This document shows positions 21,950 to 32,884 of a stretch of DNA of 64,000 nt, piece by piece. Both the position numbers and the translations under genes were made by a program. The DNA is from Triatoma infestans (taxonomy: Eukaryota; Arthropoda; Insecta; Hemiptera; Reduviidae), in NCBI GenBank assembly GCA_011037195.1, contig JAAEAF010014503.1:1-64000 (forward strand), given 5' to 3'. Below the pieces are notes generated by a model that worked only from the letters and a program-made list of their open reading frames with translations, was not told where the DNA came from and searched no databases. Numbering within the stretch: the first letter of the stretch is position 1; each line of letters starts with the position of its first letter.

Positions 21950-22797
21950 GATGCTAGAATTTTGCGAGTTATCCTTGAATTGTCAAGGAGGACCGACTTC
22001 TGTGCCTCCAGCATAGTCTCAACAGGGAGTTCGAGAGCCTTTATGTCATCTACAGTGGCTTTAGGCACTAAGCCATTCACCGAGATGACAATTGGGTAGA
22101 CCTCCACTTTCTCCAGCCTTATACATCTGTTTTAACTCTTGGTATTTTCTGATTTTCTCTCCATGCGTTTTTAACAAAGTTTCCTCCAAAGGGATTGCTA
22201 CATCAATTATTCTACCGATCTTCGTTCCCAGATCTACTGCACGAATATCACGCCTGTTATTGGGAACCGATCTGTCTGTAATCATTTGGGTATCCCAATA
22301 AATCTTTATTTGTTTCAACTGAAGAAATTCAGGGGACTTATATCTATAATAAGGAGTGCGGTCCCAAAGGCAGTACAGAGTCCTGATCGCTGAATGAACA
22401 ATTTCGGCAGTATTATCGTGTCTCTGCAGATAATCCTTCGGGGCTAGTACTGAGTGCCAGCAGTAAGGTGCTGTTTGCTCTCCGTAGTCTGCACGTCTCC
22501 CGAAGATCTTGGCCTAGAATGAACCTGCAGATATGACCTGGTCCTGAACTAATCCTTCTATTTCCAGAATAGTTTACTATTCTGTAGCCATTTCGTTGAG
22601 TAGTCAATGTTGATATTAGCCGAAGTAAGCTGCGCGTAAAATCTTCCTTGTAAGTCTTTCCTGGCTCCTTTGTTGTGCAGCTCATGTGCTCCTGGGAACA
22701 TATTCTCAGTTGGGTTCCCCAGATTCAAGGCAATATACCTCGTATCTAACCGGCATATATTTTGGAAAAGAGGCGACTCGTGGTTAAGAAAATAACT
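21950..22797 (-). pseudogene. Non-LTR retrotransposon C-terminal domain remnant (possibly R4/Dong-like)
   Basis: Minus-strand frames 22061-22318 and 22413-22857 carry a pattern known from arthropod retrotransposons: YWDTQMITDRSVPNNRRD, then RIIDVAIPLEE, then EKIRKYQELKQMY. These precede a short PIVI..NG.VPK block and an ILA end near 21960, in another frame. I associate this arrangement with the region after the RT in elements having a restriction-like endonuclease; in that case the RPD/D catalytic pair is altered here (RRD). Upstream (22540-22797) STKWLQ-like RT-linker sequence is visible. Several frame shifts are present. The clade is uncertain. Confidence 0.45.
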
Positions 22798-22798
22798 T

Positions 22799-23829
22799 TT
22801 CATTATTATTATTATTATTATTCGCGAAAGGGGAGGGCAAAACCCTACGCTATCCAAAGCCCCCCAGGGCCCATATAGCTACCCCTAAAGAATAACAACC
22901 ACTGGGACTAGAATACAAATCCAGGCCCAGGATTCAACCATCTAAGTTTCACAACAGACCGAACAAATCGGACCAAAACCTTAAAAGGACACAGCTTAAG
23001 ATCCTCTAACGACATCCTATTCCGGCCGAAGTTCCTAAACCTAATCTCCTCACAACCCAAACAATTCGTCATCAGATGCATGGGTGTTTCTTCCTCAGTT
23101 TCACAAACTCTACAAAAGGGGTCAGGCACAAGTCCCATTATATAGAGATGCCTCCTTAAACCACAATGCCCAGTGAGGAATCCAACCAGATACCTGAGGG
23201 AGGTCCGTGAAAGACATCGGACCCCACTACTCGAAGCTCCGTCCGGGCCCCCAATGAGCATTTTAGACTGCCGACAACCCACTGCACTCATCCATAAGGA
23301 TGAGTGCTGTGAGGTCATCCACGTCTGAAAGCCCGACAAACATGTGTCAGAAGACACACCAACAGCAGGCTCTGGACCAATGAAAGGGAGAGAGGCACCT
23401 AATTTGGCAAACCTATCCACCTCCTCATTCCCAAAAATTCCCATATGACCTGGAACCCAGACCAGAAGCACATCCTTTAATGAAAAAAGATCTTCCAGTC
23501 TTCTAGAACATTCCAACACCAATCTGGAAGTGAAGACACATGAATTAAGCGCCTTCAACGCAGCCTGGCTATCCGAGCAGATACAAACACCATTTAAATT
23601 AGTGTTACGCACCCTCTCATCCAAAATACAGCAAAGAATTGCATAAACCTCAGCCTGGAAAACGGTGGCCCACTCACCAAGAGGCGCTACCAAATGATCT
23701 CCCGTCTCAAAATAGACGGCAGCCCCAGACCTACCATCCATCCTGGAACCGTCCGTGTAGCATCGGAGATAATTCTCAGGATCGGAGATCTTCATTATTA
23801 TTACTATTATTATTATTATTATTATTATT
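22799..23829 (-). mobile_element. I/R1-type LINE 3' fragment flanked by (TAA)n on both sides
   Basis: Same family as the 15.4 and 58-62.8 kb elements. The 3' end reads (minus) GGATAGCGTAGGGTTTTGCC and then a TAA tract (ATT on plus, 22802-22822). The 5' truncation point also abuts an ATT tract (23793-23829). It is either an insertion into a microsatellite or a copy joined to another element's tail. (TAA)n tails are typical of I elements. Confidence 0.7.
22908..23792 (-). pseudogene. LINE RNase H domain with C-terminal zinc motif (open frame)
   Basis: An uninterrupted frame of about 295 residues, not counting a poly-Ile start that is translated microsatellite. Numbering with that start included, RNase H catalytic residues are all present: D34 in CYTDGS, E68 in FQAEVYAI, D94 in CSDSQAALKAL, and D146 in the VPGHMGIFGNEEVD block. 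The zinc motif is C247-x2-C250-x8-H259-x4-C264. The rest of the polyprotein (endonuclease, RT) is missing through 5' truncation, so it is a dead copy. It is the best preserved copy of this domain in the window and so probably the youngest. Confidence 0.8.
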
Positions 23830-24466
23830 TTGGAGGATAAAAAAATATACAAAATATTCTTTACTTTAAAAAACGTTCTTGTATGAAGTCTTTAAACAAA
23901 ATTTTTAGCGACTTTTAGCAAATTTCTAGTTTGAACTCTTATGAAACAAAAACTTAAGCATATTATTACAATATATAATTCTTGGACAATCTAGATCTTC
24001 CAACTCAATAAAATCGCATGAAGGTCTAATGAAAGTACAAGTTACGCAAACAATGTTTCATTAAAATGCTCCTAAGTAATATAGAATTATTGCTATTCAA
24101 ATCTAAACTGATGTACATTAATTATGAATAATGACTTAACAAATATGAAGTCTTATAATATATATATATATTAGTATAGTTACGAAGCAAGGCACGTGAA
24201 GTTTTATTTAATTTAAGAAATATCTTAATTCAAACTGACTTAGGATAATGATAAGGTCTTAAAGAGCGAATTAGGAATTAGAATTTAACCACACTTAAAG
24301 GCAACGAATTTAATGACTAAATACATTCTACATAAATACGAGCATTCTACATTCTAAATATAAAACTAGGACAGACAAACGGACATCATAGAGGCAGTGT
24401 AGAATACCCGCTGAATATAACGAAACGGTGCGCTGAAAAACTTTTTGAGGTATCAGAGACATTTTG
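23830..24466. other. AT-rich spacer
   Basis: No gene seen. Confidence 0.3.
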
Positions 24467-24468
24467 CG

Positions 24469-24639
24469 TGGTAGCCTGCTTTATTTTATGGTCATCGACC
24501 GGTTTCGGGCGTTCGCCCATCTTCAGGATGCGTTTTGTCATACAGTCTGTGTTATCACACTGTATGATAAAACGCATCCTGAAGATGATGGGCAAACGCC
24601 CGAAAACGGTCGATGACCACAAAATGAAATAGGCTACCA
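24469..24639. repeat. Foldback (78/81-bp arms) with two hammerhead-like cores
   Basis: Arms 24469-24546 and 24559-24639 are near-perfect inverted copies around a 12-base loop. Each arm, read outward from the loop, holds CTGAAGA, a GGGC/GCCC hairpin and GAAA(A) followed by CGGTC and GATG. Plus-arm positions: CTGAAGA 24579-24585, GGGC 24590-24593, GCCC 24598-24601, GAAA 24602-24605, GATG 24612-24615, which pairs with CATC at 24575-24578. This matches the order of a type I hammerhead ribozyme, except for one extra base (left arm) or four (right arm) between CTGAAGA and stem II. Confidence 0.7.
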
Positions 24640-25139
24640 TGGAAAATTGCTTTCCAACTCTGCGGAACCAACCACCACAACAACTTTTTGAGGGCATAGC
24701 TTTCTATCTTTCCACTTTAGCCTCTTATATACAATTATCACCTTATGTCTCTGGTGCTTTTATAAGAGGGTTGGCCTCGTATTTTGTCTGTCACTAACGG
24801 TTCCTCATTCCCTTTACCAGCCAACCGTCCAATTTTTTTACCTTAACTAATATTCTAAAATTTCAAATTTTTCCCCACTTCTTGCTTATATCACACGTCG
24901 TTACTTCCCACAGAAAATGATTTCTTTTAGCTCATGATGTTTTAAGACATCCATTTCATTTAATAGAAATTGATTGGAAAATTCACGGAAAACTATTCAT
25001 TAAAATCAAGCCGAAGATGGTAAAAACTGTTTGGTTTGGGGATGGGAAATCCGTCGATTGAACAGCAATGACGAATGATTTGTTAGGTCAGATAAACTAA
25101 TCTTCAGTGATACTATCCTTCTCCTGGACATCTCCACTG
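24640..25139. other. AT-rich spacer
   Basis: No gene seen. Confidence 0.3.
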
Positions 25140-25290
25140 AACGGTTTACCGGAAGTGCAATTTTACAGAATAGGTTTATGAGATTTTTTGAAATTTCCTC
25201 GAAAACTATTACAACGATTTCCTTTAAACTTGATATGCTATTTGCACAGATATAAAAATATCACTATTATTATTTGGAGCATTTTCCAAA
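25140..25290 (-). repeat. Helitron-like repeat fragment (minus)
   Basis: Contains CGGTTTACCGGAAGTGC and CTCGAAAACTATTACAACGATTTCC, two internal blocks of the family. Neither end is present. Confidence 0.4.
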
Positions 25291-27540
25291 ATGATTTACG
25301 AGGAATTTGGGGCGTTAAATTGTAAATCTTTATATCCAGTTGGTTCAATGTTTTTGGTACCCTTTAATGGGCCAGAATATATAATCACTTCTCCAAGCTT
25401 AGCAGGTAAGTATTTATCCTCTTGCCGCCCTATATCCATCACTAATTCTATATTCGTGTTTGAATTTGAGTATAAGAAAGTTTATCATTTATGTATTTGT
25501 ACTAAGAGGAGTAAGGGAATACCAGTGGAAGGATTAAAGGGTCAATGGTAATAGAAAAATTATAAGATGAAAACTGACTAGATTGTTTTGAGACGTGCAT
25601 CCTAAGTATTGACAAAGAATAGTCTATGAAATGACAATATTAAAAAAAAAAAAATATCCAATTAATTGTAGCAGATTTTAAAGGCACATTTTTTTTTTTT
25701 AATTTGAAATAAAAAGTCAATAACATTAGCAGCAAAAAAATGCAGATAAACCAAAGTATTAAATTTCCAGTTTTCAAAAAATATCAATCATAAATTCCAC
25801 AAATGGTTGTTAAGAAGCTTTAAGATTATTTATTATAATAACTTATATGAATGTAAAATTCTTAACACAAATACACAAAGGACCAATAAAACAAAATATG
25901 TTCACATCAAATAAACTGAAATCATAATTATTACATGTATGATGGATGCCAGAAATATATTTTATTTGAAATATATGAAGAAATTTTAACATTTGCTGGC
26001 AAAAAGGGTACACACAGGTAGAAGACTACTGTTATAACAACAGAGTTCATGAACTTGGTTACCATTGTCTACCCCTTCCTCTCACAGGGGAAGATTTGAA
26101 CTAACAATTAGAAGGCATTCTTTTAGCACAGTCTGAACTAGACATTCAATCAGAACATTTGTTTCAGGAATCGCTATCTTAGTATCAATGCCAGTTATAA
26201 GTTAAAACATAAGAGTTTTGCATTTAATGTATATGAATAATTGATTTATAAACATAATTACTGTGTTTTTTTTTTTACAGCGCATTAATTACAGCGCATC
26301 GACTGCTGTGGTCATTAGCACCTCTCAATATTATTTCTTCTTCTCAAACTTGTCTCCGCAGTCTGGGATGGCACGTAGTTTCTTTACCGTATGACATCCA
26401 ATTCTCTACCTTGCCAGCAAGGTATGATGGAGCCTCCGGTGTAGAACAAGGTTCCACACATCCCCTCTTGGCCATCAATCCAGTCGACGAGGGGGAATGT
26501 GAATATCTGGTTGTGCCAACCCTTTATTTATAAAATTATTTTGGGCACTGCGCGTAAATATTCCTTCGCTTCTAGAATTAAATTGTATTGAATTTTATAT
26601 CTGGACTCTTGTTTACAATATACTACTTTTTTTATATATATCATCAGAGGTGGACTCAACTCGTTCATTTTAAAATATATTTTTATAGCCTGAAGGCTAT
26701 TTGCATTTAAGAGGAAGTACTTTTATAAATATTCCTTCCCCTGAAAATTGTTTTACCTAAATTCTAAAAATATGTACACTATTTACACTCACTCATACCA
26801 TCGTTCATTCCGATAAAATTATCACACTCGCTAATAAATACAAGCATACCAATAAATACATTCAAACTCTGCATCCACACGGAGGGAGAGTACTCGATAT
26901 TCCTCTCCCTTTTTATAAAAAACTAACCTAAACTAATCCTAAATTTGTTTAATAACATTAATTCTCTTTAAAAACACAAATAGCCTTTCTTTATGGGAAG
27001 ACCCTTCTTTTAACACTGCGCGCAAATCATGTAGCAGGCCTGCTTGCTCTCTATATTGACGCAGTGCCTGACACCTTTCCAATATACTGTGTTATTGAAA
27101 AGTATTTAAATATCTTAAAAGATAATATATTTAATTTAATCTACCAGTATTTTCTTATTTATTATTTCTCTCTCTTAAAACTTACATACACACAAGCCCT
27201 TTACTAAACCGCTCATGCCACAAGCTACTAAACAATATCAACCAATTACATTTCACATGCATACTGAATTGTTTAATATTTGAAAGAAAATAACTGATTG
27301 TGGCAATAGTTCTAACATAGTTCTCAGTAGTAATAGTACTAGATGATTTTTATTGATTGAGCTTGTAAGAGGATAGTCCTAGTGGTGGATATGTGTACTA
27401 GTTCTAATGTAGTAAATTGGAGTGTTCATGGTTTATAATAGTGGTGGTTGTGGATACTGAGTAGATCCTTAGTGAAGACCATGCTGTTGGCAGTGGCCTA
27501 CTAATCGACTAGTTATTGGAAGAAAATAATAAATAGAAAT
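25291..27540. other. Unassigned sequence with one GC-richer segment
   Basis: No gene recognised. A less AT-rich segment at 26272-26540 begins AGCGCATTAATTACAGCGCATCGACTGCTGTGGTCATTAGC and may be a separate repeat family; it has no second copy here. 26740-26930 and 37320-37480 share short inverted similarity around GAGTACTCGATATTCC / GGAATATCGAGTACT. Confidence 0.3.
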
Positions 27541-27613
27541 ACAAAAATTTTATAACTACTTTATTATAATTTATATGAAAAATATAAACCTTTTATGAAT
27601 ATTTAATAAAAAG

Positions 27614-28699
27614 TTATGAATAAGACATCCATGTCCACCAGCATGCATCAAATAAATCGAAATCATAATCAATACAAATATCATAATCATCCTCGCCATA
27701 ATCAATATCCTCGCCATTATCTAATTGATCTTTTCCGTCTACACCTCTATATGCCACGTAAAAGTCAGTTGGTAGATTAGGTTGTATATGACGGTTATTA
27801 ATTCTAATAACTTTTTCTGTGGAATCCGTTATAGTGGATTGTGTTGTAATAGTTGTGTCAGTTGTGGAATCCGTTATGGTGGAAGTTGAGTCAGTTGTTG
27901 TTGAGCTATCATTTATGATGGATGATGTTGTTACAATTTTGGTGGTTGGTGTTGTGGTAGTTTCTGATAACACGTGAGATAATTGTCCAGATAGTAAACC
28001 CGCTCTAGATATTTTTGGAGGATTTCCAAATTTGCTAGTAGTATTTGCTCTAGTATTTCCTATATTTTGTGTAGTATTGTCAGATATTGCAATAGATTTC
28101 TCTATATCATTACCAACTTTTGGAGGATATATTATCCACAACATGGGATATGCTAAAGCTTTAGATGATTGTGAAGGGTTCATTGGTGGTGGTAACGGAG
28201 GATTGTTACTATCTTCATTAAGCACAATTAATTGTACTGGTCGCAAATTGTAACTATCTGAAAAAGGATTTTGGATAATGTAATTATTAATTTGACGTTT
28301 ATTGTTAAGTTTTTGGATGTGTGGCAGTGATGACGGTCCTAAAGATATTGTAGAAAGTGGAAGAAGACTTTTTGGAACACTGGAATGGCCATTCTGTCTA
28401 TCTGAATGTAAATATTTTTTATAAATCCTATTTAAATTTCTATGAAATATGTTAGTATTTCCAATTGTCGCAGGGTCACAATCTGTAATATTTTCAATAC
28501 CACACTTTACATCTTTATTGTTGATGGTGTTAACGTTGTTGAACTTAATGCTATCATTACATTCTTCTTCACACCTTTTTATCAAGTTTCTCTCTGCATC
28601 TTCTTTACATAATTTGTACATGAATCGCCCTGTTTTTTTACAGTTATTTCTTCCTTTTGCGAGTGCTAATTTCATACAGCTTTCAATGCATGTTTCTTC
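27614..28699 (-). CDS. Cysteine-rich, mucin-like protein A, terminal exon
   Basis: An open frame of about 360 residues. A good acceptor (TTAATGTTGCAG|GAAGAA) places the exon start at 28699 in phase 0, so the ATG-LMLQ start of the frame is intronic; a signal-peptide exon is expected upstream but was not found. The head has six cysteines spaced C-x3-C-x11-C-x10-C-x11-C-x3-C, then a Cys pair (KDVKC...DCD). The middle is basic and Pro/Ser-rich. Next comes a Thr/Ser-rich stretch (TTTPTTK, STTTDSTSTIT), typical of O-glycosylated secreted proteins. The tail is acidic and ends in CIDYDFDLFDAC. Minus-strand AATAAA lies near 27560. Clearly paralogous to 41516-42562. Function unknown; secretion is inferred from composition. 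Confidence 0.7.
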   Translation of the reverse strand, partial: EETCIESCMKLALAKGRNNCKKTGRFMYKLCKEDAERNLIKRCEEECNDSIKFNNVNTINNKDVKCGIENITDCDPATIGNTNIFHRNLNRIYKKYLHSDRQNGHSSVPKSLLPLSTISLGPSSLPHIQKLNNKRQINNYIIQNPFSDSYNLRPVQLIVLNEDSNNPPLPPPMNPSQSSKALAYPMLWIIYPPKVGNDIEKSIAISDNTTQNIGNTRANTTSKFGNPPKISRAGLLSGQLSHVLSETTTTPTTKIVTTSSIINDSSTTTDSTSTITDSTTDTTITTQSTITDSTEKVIRINNRHIQPNLPTDFYVAYRGVDGKDQLDNGEDIDYGEDDYDICIDYDFDLFDACWWTWMSYS

Positions 28700-29372
28700 C
28701 TGCAACATTAACATTTGATTAAAATCAATTACATTAATTAAATAGTGATAATGGAATTAATTACATAGTGTTAATACAATTAATTACATTACATAGTGAT
28801 AATACAATTAATTACATTGCATAGTGATAATACAATTAATAATAGTGATGCTAGAATACATAATATTTCTAAAGAGTATGAAAACACTTGGTGATGTTAT
28901 GTCACAGGTTAAACTAGAGTAATTACTACTGTAATTCTAACTGAAAATTTTTACCCTGAAGAAGGCAACAAATTTGCCGGAAATGTCGGTAAAAATTTAA
29001 AAAGAATTCTTTTGTATGGCCGAACCTCAATATCCAATTTACAACAGTATGAAAACATTTAGCTAAGTTCGTCTACGTCATACTACTTGTTTGTCCTTGA
29101 TATTTGTTATTTCTCTTATTTCGGATTTTCTTTCTTTGCCATACAATGATTCATCGAGTTTGTAGAGACAACTTGACTTCTTTTTTTTTTTTAAAGTTTC
29201 AGTCAAAACTACATTTTCTGATTGAATGAGGAGGTAGATTAAAGAATATGTTTATAATATATATTCACACACACACACACACACACACACTTAATATGAT
29301 CTCACTTACATAATTAGTCTTTCTAATATCAAAGTTAAAAAGTAGAAAACAACAGCTTTACAAAAAAAAAAA
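28700..29372. other. Probable intron / flank of gene A with tandem and hammerhead-like repeats
   Basis: 28745-28850 has about three units of ATTACATAGTGATAATACAATTA. 28944-28998 can fold into a hammerhead-like structure. (CA)n lies at 29266-29291. No exon was recognised. Confidence 0.4.
28944..28998 (+). ncRNA. Hammerhead-ribozyme-like motif
   Basis: AAATTTTTACC (28944-28954) pairs perfectly with GGTAAAAATTT (28988-28998) as an 11-bp stem I. Inside is CTGAAGA, stem II GGCAA/TTGCC with loop CAAAT, then GGAAA and TGTC. This is the order of a type I hammerhead with minimal stem III. An A before stem II and a G after it are extra relative to the canonical core. Activity is unproven. Confidence 0.4.
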
Positions 29373-29480
29373 TTGATGAAATTGTCGCAGAGGGTTGGAA
29401 AATCTGAAACCGGTTAGACCTAATCCTAATAAGCGTGCTATGACGGACACGTTCTCCGATATATTCTCAACTATTGCGGA
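29373..29480 (+). repeat. Dispersed short repeat with GAAACCGG core (copy 2)
   Basis: GGTTGGAAAATCTGAAACCGG, later GTGCTATGACGGACA and CTATTGCGGA; the layout matches 42719-42830 and, less fully, 8195-8280. Confidence 0.5.
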
Positions 29481-30690
29481 TCTAGACACAATTTCAATCC
29501 AGATTTTTGAAGAACTATTCGGTCCAGAATTCCACCTTTAACCTGAAGCAGTTTATAGTTGACATTTTATTATTTCTGTTTGATAACTATATTGCCATTA
29601 AGGGATTTGGTTTAAAAATGTCTGTAATCCGGTTTCCAAAGCGTAGTGAAGGATTAATTCAGCAAAGTGTGAGGGCGCATTGTAGATTATGGGGTGTCGT
29701 TACATTTTATTCTTTTACCCGATTTAGAATAGTTAAGGCCACACATTTTATTCTTCATGATAGTCCCAGTGCTGTGTTAAATTCTGCACCCGGTAATTCT
29801 GCAACAAAATAAACTCTGCGGATCTAGTCATATGTGCCAATAAAAATGTCTAAGAGGTATGTGTGTACCTGCTAGTTATCCAAGATAATGTCCTTAGGAA
29901 GAACCTTGGAGAACATCTTCCCCTGTTTTTCACTTTCCAATCATTTCCCATCATATGCGACAACCATTTCCTTTCCTTTTATCTAGACATTTTCTTATGA
30001 TTTCGGCTTAATCCCAAGCCGTTAGGAAACTATGGAACCTCTTGCTTGAATTAATATTTACTTTCCCAGCTACTCGTGGGAACCAATCAGAACATTGACT
30101 AAACAAATTCAATTTTGGACCAAGAAAATGGACTGGCAGAAATTGCTACCACATCTCCAGGGATACAAGTTGAACGTAAGTTGACAGATGTCACAACCAT
30201 TGAAGAAGTTGATGAAGCCATCCTAGGAACAACGTCGTATTAGCATGTCGGAAGCCGCCCAGAGGTAGGAAGGTATTCTCCTCTGTTATGAGCATTACCA
30301 GGGCGAGGGTGGTCTATGTAATATATATCTGAATGTGGCATATCTAACATATTTATTTGTTATATTCTCTCTACTAAATTAATTTTCTTGGATATGGGAT
30401 TTAGAAAATACCATGCCATTATTATTGGGGACTGTATAAACATTATCTGAATTTGGGAGAAACAAAGTGTTGGAGGGAAAAAATATAAGTATATAGAAGC
30501 ATCGGGAGAATAACTGGGATACAGAGTTTGATTAAAATTTGGTGGAGATGTAGTCCGGAATCGGAAGGCATTGATACTGATTTCAGGGGGTCACTTGGGT
30601 AAATATGGGAAACAAAAAAGTTAACGGAGTTAAAATGATAATCATCAAACGATAAAGTGAATTTGGAACGTATATCGCCTAGTTTTATCA
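29481..30690. other. Unassigned AT-rich sequence
   Basis: No convincing gene. The 101-codon frame at 29507-29812 does not resemble a known family. Confidence 0.3.
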
Positions 30691-30699
30691 ATCATTGAC

Positions 30700-31770
30700 C
30701 TGCAGCAATATTACCAAATTCCGGCATGCTCGATAAGCACCATCGCCTAGTCTAAAAAATAATATGAAAAATAATGACAATAACAAAAATTTATAAAGAT
30801 TCTACATAGGTTTCTGTCCGCTAGAAGAAGCGATATATTCTAGCAGGTTTTAAGTCATCTAGTTAAGAATTAAGAAACCGGAAATAACAATTTTCTACAA
30901 TAAAAGTACTATCTGATATCATAGAGGAAGGATTAGCTCAGTGGTAGCGCGTTGGACTAGCAACGCGGAGGTCCCGGATTTAAAAACTCAGCATCCATTT
31001 CGGATTTTTTTTCTCTTCCTAGGAGGCACTAGATCTCACTGCCAGTTGATGGGCAGTACACTGAGAGGGCTCCGGGAGGCACAACAGGTCTTTCCGGAGG
31101 TGGCAGTGTAATATCCCCTATAAAAATCTATCTATCTATTTGATCTATTAGACGCTGAGATCCAACTAAGATCAAACATTGTAAATGGAATTCATTTAAA
31201 TAATACCGTCATTGTATACTTACAGCTGAATTTTCTAAAAATTGTATAATTATTAACACTACTATTAACTTGGAGACAAACATTTGAATCTAGAGATTGT
31301 ACTTAGAAATATTCAATACGATATTTGTTTATTAGTTTTAATTTATTTTTAACATTACTCATTGTTAAACAAGAACAGCCATTACTTCGATTTTATTACT
31401 TCCATTTATTGACCTTGTTTAACAATCAATTCTTTTATATAGAATTTGTTTTTATTATAAATTAATAAATTTACGACAAATAAAATAGTTACCTTTTTGA
31501 ATTTGCTATTGTTATAAAGAAAAAAAAATCAAGTCATATAATGTATCTATGTGTTTATGACGTAGTAGTATAAGTCAAAATTTAAAAATCCATATTAAAA
31601 GTTGTTAATTAGATTTTTGTAAACTAATGTGGACGCTGATTGTTCCAAAAGGTGTTCCAATTAATTTTTCTCTATTTTTATTTAAATAAAAGAGGAATTA
31701 TGAAAATAACAAACAATTCCAATTGATTGATTTATTGAAAATGCTAATAAACAAAATATAAACTCGCGTA
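30700..31770 (+). repeat. Duplicated block A (matches 49790-50490 and 52445-52650)
   Basis: 31210-31480 matches 50110-50350 closely (for example ACTATTAACTTGGAGACAAA, ATTACTTCGATTTTATTAC and TTGACCTTGTTTAACAATCA). 30700-30920 matches 49790-50040 more loosely. 31580-31770 matches 52450-52650 (TTAGATTTTTGTAA, GACGCTGATT, TGAAAATAACA). Block A carries a SINE that the other copy lacks; the other copy carries Jockey fragments that block A lacks. Confidence 0.7.
30925..31125 (+). repeat. tRNA-derived SINE
   Basis: A box TAGCTCAGTGG (30934-30944) in a tRNA-like head (GCGTTGGACTAGCAACGC); the B box is decayed. The body has the family's TCTTCCTAGGAG and CACTGAGAGGGCTCCGGG, with rearrangement after that. 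Absent from the paralogous block near 50.04 kb, so inserted after that duplication. Confidence 0.75.
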
Positions 31771-31877
31771 CATAACTTGAAGGAAAAATTAAGCTTGAAT
31801 TAAAACAGCTACTTAGCTTTCTACCCCTGATTATCTATTACATCCAGTAATTCTAAGTAATGACATACTTAATATTA

Positions 31878-32026
31878 TTAGGGACGGGATTATTTTAGCG
31901 GAAGTGCATTGGACTTGTAACGCGAAAAACATCGGCTTAGACTTTGTCGTAAACCTCACGATGGGCAGTGCTGCCTGTAACAGAACATTCCAGGGACAAA
32001 TGGGCTTTAGATGTTGACACACCTAT
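31878..32026 (+). repeat. Diverged tRNA-derived SINE
   Basis: Degenerate head (GGGATTATTTTAGCGGAAGTGC, ATTGGACTTGTAACGCG) and shrunken body ending TTTAGATGTTGACACACC, the family's 3' end. It is interrupted there by the LINE at 32026-32684. Confidence 0.55.
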
Positions 32027-32684
32027 TATTATTATTATTATTATTATTATCCAACCTCGGGTGGGCCATATCCCGGCACCGCAGCCAACAGAGGCTTATT
32101 GTGCCACCCCCGATAATTTTTAGTAGACAAACCCTCCCTCCTTAAGGAGTTTAAGGGCCTTCACCACCAGGTCATTTTGAGCTACTATCTCCTCAGGTCG
32201 CAAAGTACCAAAGGTTTCATACCTCAATCTGATTATTGCTACACAATCGAACAACAGGTGGGAGGCCGTTTCCTCCTCTTCCTGAAATAGTATGCACAAG
32301 GGTTCCGCTCGAATGAGTCCTACCTTGTACAGATGTTTCCTGAACCTACCATGACCCGTAAACAGTCCCGTCACCAGAGAAATCTGGCTCCTACTCAGAC
32401 TAAGGGTCATTCGGGTTCTTCGTTTACACAGTCCTGGCATCATCCTTTTACTGTGTATAACACCCGGGCTCCTCCTCCAGAGCTCTTCATGCTTACTGCG
32501 ACCCCACTCTCTAATCGCTGCACGAATTGCTCCGCCAGTTATTCCCAGGACCGGCTCTGGACCAATGAACGGAGTGTTAGCCCCGTTCCTGGCCAGTTGA
32601 TCAGCTGTCTCATTACCCTCAACCCTTGCATGTCCAGGCACCCACAACAACTGTACCTTGTTGTGCCTGGAGAGTCTCGACAAT
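32026..32684 (-). mobile_element. I-type LINE 3' fragment with 12-bp target duplication
   Basis: Flanked by TTGACACACCTA at 32014-32025 and 32685-32696. The (ATT)n next to the left duplication is the element's 3' (TAA)n tail on the minus strand. Family differs from the 15/23/58-62 kb element. 5'-truncated to 659 bases. Confidence 0.88.
32120..32683 (-). pseudogene. LINE RNase H end and zinc-motif region, family B
   Basis: A 187-residue open frame. The RNase H C-terminal block QLLWVPGHARVEGNETADQLAR is intact, followed by an IGPEPVLGIT linker. The zinc motif has lost its second Cys (CILFQEEEETASHLLFDC). The frame ends in a normal stop 90 bases before the tail. 5'-truncated inside RNase H, so inactive. 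Confidence 0.75.
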
Positions 32685-32696
32685 TTGACACACCTA

Positions 32697-32884
32697 AAAG
32701 AAAGAATAAATTTGGTAACACAATTTCATTTTAAATGGGAAAAAGAAGATATATTATACATCGTTTCTCTTTAGTGGAAGATACAAGCCGCTATGGATAA
32801 ATGATCAGCCTTGCTCTTTCACCGATTCAAATACCCAGCTTACTTAATTTTTCATATTTTTTCTAGTTAGGGACATCACTATAG
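32697..32884. other. AT-rich spacer
   Basis: No gene seen. Confidence 0.3.

Noticed and set aside
25291..25551. 86-residue open frame
   Set aside because: Begins at the edge of a Helitron-like fragment and resembles nothing known.
29507..29812. 101-residue open frame
   Set aside because: No family resemblance, no promoter or splice evidence, in repeat-rich sequence.
30925..30995. Possible tRNA gene (also at 36.66, 43.12, 52.4, 53.6, 54.4 and 57.0 kb)
   Set aside because: A and B boxes are present, but the acceptor stem does not close, the anticodon arm is abnormal, and each is joined to the same SINE body and tail.
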